A stretch of 32,941 bases of DNA from Ephemerocybe angulata (Eukaryota; Basidiomycota; Agaricomycetes; Agaricales; Psathyrellaceae): positions 1-32,941 of the forward strand of contig JAACJK010000091.1 of the NCBI GenBank assembly GCA_013368325.1. The letters run 5' to 3'. The position numbers and the translations under genes are program-made. Shown here piece after piece: positions 27,031 to 32,941 of the stretch. Below the pieces are notes generated by a model that was given only the letters and a program-made list of their open reading frames with translations, searched no databases and was not told the DNA's origin. Every line of letters begins with the position of its first letter. Positions within the stretch are counted from its first letter, which is position 1.

Positions 27031-29784
27031 TTGTTAAGAAAAGCAGTAGAGTATTTCTTTGAAAAAGAAGTATTCAATATTAAAGACGATCATCACATAA
27101 TGGTATCTTTCAGACTAGTTACAAACGATAATATACCTAAAACATTAGGACAAATGGTATTTTTAAACAAAACTAACGAATCATTAGAATTCTACATCCA
27201 ATATTTATGGGACTTGTTAAATAAAAAACAAGATGGATACAACAACGTTGAATTAAGAAAAGTAGTATTCAGTTTTGGAATTAGAAAGGGTTTAGCTAAG
27301 GAAAATCAATTGGAAATTAAAGAACGAGATCTTAACACAATAAATTATTATAAATATCAGATTCCTATTACTTTAAATCCACTAGAATTTGGTACTCCGT
27401 TAACAGATTTAGTTACTACCGATAAAGGATCTGAATTTATTGTGACTACTCACAATAACAATTTCTTTGAAATACATCCTACTGTTGTAGATGGTAAAAT
27501 AATTAATAATATTAAATTTACACCTAAGGGTAATTCAAAAAAAACACAAATAAAAATAGTTGATAAACAAATAAACGACAACTATTTCATAAGAACAATT
27601 GACGACCCTAGTAGATTAGTAGCTAAGGACAGAATTTATGTATGTAATCTTATAACTAACCAGGAAGAGTTAAATTTTGAACAGAAACCTACACGGTTCC
27701 TTTCGAAAATTAAACCTGAAACTAAGTACATTAAAGATTTTCTTACTTTAGATATAGAAACCTACATCGAGGCTAAACATAATGGCGAACAAGTAATGGT
27801 TCCGTACTTAATCAGCTTTTTCGATGGCTCCTCAAAAATAAGTTTTTCTTAAGTGATTACATTTCTGTTAAAGAAATGATGTTTGATTGTATAAATACAC
27901 TAACTCATAAGAAAAACGACAGAAAAAACATTTATATTCATAACCTAGCTAACTTTGATAGTGTTTTCTTAATGCCTTACTTGATAGAATATGGTAAAGT
28001 ATCTCCTTTAATTAATAATAACAAATTAATTTCTTTCGATTTCACAAAAACAACCGGTTCTGGTCCAGTAACTTTAAAATTTGTGGATAGCTATCAAATC
28101 CTTTTAGGTAACCTAAGGGATCTAGCTAAATCATTTAACGGTAATTCACAAAAGGATTTCTTTCCTCATGGGTTTGTAAACAAAAATAACTTAGACTATA
28201 TTGGACCTGTTCCATCAATTGAATTTTTCCCAGATATTACACAGGATGAGTACAATAGTTATGCTTCAAAATTCAATAATAATTGGATACTTAAAGCTGA
28301 AGCTATTAAGTACTGCCAACTGGACTGTATCTCTCTACATGAAGTACTATCAAAGTTCGGCTTATTAATTTGAAATAGATGGAAACTTAATATTTCTAAA
28401 TATCCGACTATTACTAGTCTAACTTTTGGAATTTATAGGGCACATTTTAAGGCAAATCTTAATATACCTACTCTTGAGAGCACTCTTCAAAAACAAATCA
28501 GAACATCTTACACTGGAGGGGCTACTGACATGTATTTGCCTACAAATGTTATACCCGACTCAGTTTCAACGAGAAATAATTTATACTATTATGATGTAAA
28601 CAGTTTGTATCCTTATATCATGCAAAACGTCGAGGTGCCTATAGGATATCCAATTAGATTTGAAGGTGACCCTACAGGCTACTTTCCGGATAAGCAAGGT
28701 TTCTTCTACTGTAAAGTTACGGCTCCTTTAGGCTTGAAACATCCAATTATACAGAAAAAAACTGTTATAAACAGCGTAGAAAGTACTTGCTCGGTCCTGG
28801 GAGAATTTTATGCTAACCTTTATTCGGAAGAAATAAAGAATGCTCAGAAATTCGGATACCAGTTTGAAATATTAAGTGGGATATTATTTACTGAAAAGGC
28901 AAACATTTTCAAGGATTATATTACAGAACTTTACAGTCTTAGATCCGAGTATAGCAAATCAGACCCTATGAACTTCATTGCAAAAATATTAATGAATAGC
29001 TTATATGGGCGCTTCGGAATGCAGGATCAGTTCAAATCCTTCGAGATTTTGAATAAAGACAGTTTTAACCAGTTATTAACCATCATTAATAAAAATACTA
29101 TAAATAACATCGAATCTATTAATTCCATAGGCCATAGCCATGCACTAGTGACGTTTACTCAAGACCAAACTGATAGAATGTTCGATAGCTTGAATATTCA
29201 TTCTAGTACGAATGTGGCTATCTCTAGTGCTATTTCGGCTATGGGTAGGGTTTTTATGAGTAAATTCAAAAATAACGATGACCTGGAATTATTCTACTCC
29301 GATACCGATAGCATAGTAGTAGATAAGGACACGCAACAAATGGGCACTCTAATGCCTGGTATAATCGGTAGTGATATCGGGCAATTAAAGTTAGAGCATA
29401 ATATTAAAAAAGGCTTATTCATAAGCCCCAAGGCATACGTTTTAGAATTAGAAACCGGAAAATGGTAGTTAAAATTAAGGGTCTTTCTTCTAAGGTGGCT
29501 AATAATACTGGCTTATCCTTTAATGATTTCTACGAAATACTAATAAAGACAGCTCCCTATCTATCCAACAAGATAAATGGGCAAAAAATAAAGAAGCTGT
29601 TAATATTCAAATACTCAGCCATTCTTATAAGGTTCAAATCAACGCGAATAAGCGTAAGTTAGTTTATAATAGTAAAGGATTATTGATTAATACGATACCT
29701 TACATAGTAAAGTCTGAATTATTCACAATTAAGGTTAAAGGCCACGGTCCTAAAACTGAGGTTATAGAATCTATAGTTAATTAA
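27031..29784 (+). pseudogene. dpo: family B DNA polymerase, third copy with three internal 1-nt deletions
   Basis: Nearly identical to 6020-8776 but one base short at three homopolymers: a T run near 27843-27848, an A run near 29459-29462, and an A run near 29543. These split the frame into pieces at 27031-27852, 27876-28373, 28530-29468 and beyond. The TGA at codon 448 is also present, at about 28371-28373. The first deletion falls between ExoI and ExoII. The two late ones follow PolC, the first of them just before the KxKG motif. Because the breaks are homopolymer losses relative to two intact copies, I infer sequence error, not decay of a real paralogue. Confidence 0.85.
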
Positions 29785-30898
29785 CCCTAACCCACCCTCT
29801 CCTCCTCAGCTTTAATTTGAATAAAACTCGCGGGAATTATAAAACTTGCGGGTATTATAAAGATTTGTTTAATTATCCTTAAGGGAAGAGATCGAAATTA
29901 GAGAAATGGGATTTAAATGATAGTGAGAGTATTTTAGAGAGTTGTTTATTTTTTAAAATAAAAATAAACGGGTAGGTACGGACTAAGTCCTGCCCTACAT
30001 TTTTTATTTAACAAGGCATATTTAGTCTCATGCTAGTATCTTAACAGGGTCATGTATAAAGTTTTGAAGATCTTTCATAAACGTTTTTTGTATTTTTGAC
30101 AAAATTTAATACGTTTTATTTTGAAGAAATAAGAATGGCTGGATCTAAAGGTCAATTATTTAGAAAATAGCAGTAAATACAAATATGGAGCTATATTACT
30201 ACTACTAAAAATTATTAAATATTATAATTCTTAATTTAGGCTTCCTCCTAAATAGAGTAAATAATATTTGGGCTATGCCCTATATTAATAATTATGATTC
30301 TGATATTGATATTGATATATTTTATATCATATTATTATATTATTGAGAAGAATCCGGAAGTGAAGTGTATAAAGGGTAGGGATTGACGGTATTAGCGTCA
30401 ATCTTGCCCTAAAAGATTATAATAGAAAACTATAAGCAATATTTAGTAATTGGACTTAAATAAACAAAATATTTTAAGAAATAATATAGGAAATATATTC
30501 TAAAAATTATTAAATGTTCTAATTCAGGCCTAATTTTTTTCAAAAAAAAAAAATAAGCCCAACTAATCAATTTGTATGAAAAAAATTGATAATAGTTATT
30601 TTTTTTTAGGACAATAATAATTAAAAATTTCTATCTTTACTTATCCTTATAAAATTATATAATATATTAATTTTTTCCTTTGACTTTCCTTCATTAATTC
30701 CTTTCTATTACTTATTTTTTTTTGTTAAAAAATAAAGCTTTTGTCTTAAGATAATAATGTTAGTTTTAGCTATTCTTAAATATAATCTCTTTTAAATAAA
30801 AAAAAAATTAGCCTGTTGACTTTTTTACAGTTATTTTTTTTTAAAAAAATAACTGGATAGTAAGTGATAAAGGGGCTATCACTTTTTTAAGTCAATGA
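29785..30898. other. dpo-nad4 convergent spacer, third copy
   Basis: Same layout as 8777-9904: the 18-nt tandem pair near 29823-29858, GGGTAGG/TGCCCTA hairpins near 29970-29998 and 30375-30412, then T/A hairpins. It has many single-base losses and no gene. Confidence 0.65.
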
Positions 30899-32334
30899 TT
30901 AAATATAAAGTAATTGAGAAACAGATAAATGTAAAGAATCTAATAAAACATTAGGGAATAAACCTAAAATAATAGTAGGAATTAATAAAGCTATTAATAA
31001 AAAATATTCTCTTCTATTGATATCTTTAACAATTTTTACAAGATGAGGAGAATAATTACCATAAGATAATCTATTATATAAAAATATAGAATATATAGCT
31101 GATAATACTATACCAGTAGCTCCTAAACCAGCAATAATAGGATTTTGTTGCCAAATTCCTAATAAAGAAAGTTGTTCACCTAAAAATTTAAAGTTAAAGG
31201 AATACCAGTATTAGCTAAAGTAAAAATAAAGAATAAAATAGTAATACAGGCATATAAGTTGTTAAACCTCTTATATATTTAATAATTCTTGTTCCTGTTC
31301 TATCATATATTATTCCTCCACACAATAAATAAGCTGGACTAACAAAACCATGAGCAATACCTAATAATATTGCTCCTTCAATACCTTGTAAAGTATTAGA
31401 AAATAAACCTAATACAACTACAGCCATATGAGCTACACTACTATAAGCTATTAATCTTTTAGTATCTTGTTGAATTATAGTAGAAAAACTAGCATAAATT
31501 AAAGAAATTATAGCAATACTTTGAATTAAAGGACTAAAATAATGAGTGGCATCAGGTAAATTTGAATTAATATTCTTAAATAACCATAAGTTGCTAATTT
31601 TAAGATTGTTGCTGCTAATAGATCGATCCTGCTAAAGGTGAATCACTATGAGCTTTAGGTAACCATATTATAAATGGATATAATGGTGTTTTAACTGCAA
31701 AAGCTATAAAGAAACCTAACCATAATAATTTTTGACTCTCTAAACTTATTTCAATTAAAGAAATTAATTGGAAATCTGTAGAACCTATATAATTATATAT
31801 CATTAATATACTTAATAACATTGGTAAACTACCTGCTAATGTATATAAAAAAAATAAAATGCTGATCTAAATCTATCCATTCCATGACCGAATATTATAA
31901 TTACTATAATAATATTGGTAATACACTTTCGAAAAGATATAAAATAATAATAAATCTAAAGAAACAAATGCACATATCTGTAAACTTTCTAATAATAATA
32001 AAGAAATTAAAATAATTTTATGGGTAAGGCTGGTGTTTCAAGATATTATTAATTAGATAATATTGCTATAGGACTGATAAAGGTTGTTAATAATAAAAAA
32101 TATAAGTATTCCATCTATTCCAAATTTAGTTGACAAAATTGTATTGAGAGAAGAAATTGAAGTTAGAAATGATATTGGTAGTATTTGAATCAAATTGATA
32201 CCAATAAATAAGGAGATAAAAAATTTAGTATACTCGTTGTTAAAGCTAATTTTTTCATTGTTGAATACTCGAGGAGTTGAACATTCAAGGTAAAATAATA
32301 ATGAACCTATTATTGGATAAAATTAATTGTACAT
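30899..32334 (-). pseudogene. nad4: nad4, third copy broken by many indels
   Basis: The full nad4 span is recognisable, but the frame is broken repeatedly. Open pieces remain at 31215-31427 and 31615-31821. The region coding for the N-terminal third (31850-32334) has the densest losses, including several multi-base ones. It is 34 nt shorter than the intact 1470-nt gene. The intact copies at 9905-11374 and 14775-16244 are the reliable versions. Confidence 0.85.
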
Positions 32335-32810
32335 TGTTATTTTATTTATGTTGTTTATTTTTCACTTTACAGGCCTTATTTTTTTGTAAAAAAATTAGGC
32401 CAGCTGTTACTTTTTTTTTTATTTATATCACTTTTTTAATCTGTTTACTTTTTTATCTTTATCTGGAAAAAAGTGATAGATTAAAATTAGTAATAAAAAA
32501 AAAGTTATAAATAAAAAAGTAATTAAAAATAATATATTTATTCAGTTCTATGGACTTACCAGGCTAATTTTGTTTGAATCAATTAAAGAGTTATTTTTTT
32601 TTTTTATCTAAAAACCCTTATCAATTTTTTTTTGTTTATTTTACAAAAAAATTAATTAGTAAGTGATAAAAATAGCCCAAGTAAAAAACTGTAGTGATAA
32701 AATTAGCCTGTACTAATCCTAACTTACCCTTATTTTTTTTTGTTTTCACCTTAAGGCATTAATTGTTTGACCTACTTTTTTGTTTTATCTGGGCTGATTA
32801 AACAAAAGAA
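32335..32810. repeat. nad4-trnC spacer, third copy
   Basis: Same hairpin modules as 11375-11860. An open frame on the plus strand at 32277-32510 is a by-product of the indels and encodes nothing recognisable. Confidence 0.65.
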
Positions 32811-32895
32811 AGAGTTAAGAAGGAATCGAACCTTCAGGTTTTTAAACGAGTAAAGACTTTGCAGGTCTTCTACAGAACCATCTGTAACTTAACCC
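32811..32895 (-). tRNA. trnC: tRNA-Cys (GCA), third copy, one base short
   Basis: Matches 11861-11946 except for one missing A in the stretch between acceptor and D stem. The anticodon and the long variable region are unchanged. Confidence 0.85.
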
Positions 32896-32941
32896 TATTA
32901 TTGACTTTTTTTATCTATCACTTTTTTATTAACAATAAAAA

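Larger units (their letters stand above)
23720..32941 (+). repeat. copy 3: degraded direct repeat of 2650-11992
   Basis: It has the same gene order and orientation as copy 1, from the rns leader to the trnC-cox3 spacer, and runs off the window end. From the shared word TGCTTG (2691 and 23761) to the end it is about 120 nt shorter than copy 1. The differences I compared are small indels, mostly lost homopolymer bases. They are dense at 23720-25500 and 31800-32340 and sparse at 26300-29450. Confidence 0.92.

Noticed and set aside
27876..29662. Separate genes made of dpo pieces in copy 3
   Set aside because: These pieces align end to end with the intact dpo frame at 6020-8776. The breaks are single homopolymer losses plus the shared TGA.
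32277..32510. 77-aa open frame on the plus strand
   Set aside because: It overlaps the broken nad4 N-terminal region and the spacer on the opposite strand, and is created by indels in copy 3 only.
1..32941. CRISPR array in the dense repeats
   Set aside because: Repeats are self-complementary T/A-tract hairpins of variable length without regular spacers or cas genes, in fungal mitochondrial DNA.
1..32941. Nuclear copy of mitochondrial DNA (NUMT)
   Set aside because: Genes are intact in copies 1 and 2, base composition is uniformly mitochondrial, and breaks are confined to homopolymers. There are no substitutions of the kind expected from nuclear decay.

Overview
This window is fungal mitochondrial DNA, most likely from a basidiomycete (Agaricomycetes-like). 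It is very AT-rich, has a mitochondrial-type small-subunit rRNA, cox3, nad1 and nad4 proteins of fungal type, genes on both strands, a cluster of mt tRNAs after rns, and a family-B DNA polymerase gene (dpo) of the kind carried by linear mitochondrial plasmids. I cannot name the species.

The non-redundant gene order is nad1(+) - rns(+) - trnA(UGC) - trnW(CCA) - trnL(UAA) - trnI(GAU) - dpo(+) | nad4(-) - trnC(GCA)(-) - cox3(-). Everything right of about 2590 occurs more than once. Copy 1 (about 2590-13058) is followed, after a 33-nt non-palindromic loop (13059-13091), by a near-perfect inverted copy 2 (13092-about 23572). A roughly 145-nt unmatched spacer follows. Then comes copy 3 (about 23720 to the window end) in the original orientation, riddled with small indels, mostly in homopolymers. 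The A - A' - A layout with mostly deletion differences looks more like an uncollapsed fold-back or multi-pass long read than a true gene triplication. A real inverted repeat or hairpin mitochondrial end is not excluded.

The genes encode two complex I subunits (nad1, nad4), one complex IV subunit (cox3), the ribosomal small-subunit RNA and five tRNAs. The dpo gene has every exonuclease and polymerase motif but is divided by one in-frame TGA. The host genes seen here use neither TGA nor any other sign of the TGA=Trp code, and the only tRNA-Trp seen has anticodon CCA. Its 5' end also abuts a repeat hairpin.

Intergenic DNA is filled with a modular family of T-tract/A-tract hairpins built from a small vocabulary of words (TATCAC, TTGAC, AGTTA, CTAA, GGCCAGTT) joined to runs of T. 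Some share defined ends (AACCCTTATC ... ATTAGTAAGTGATA) and look like small mobile elements.
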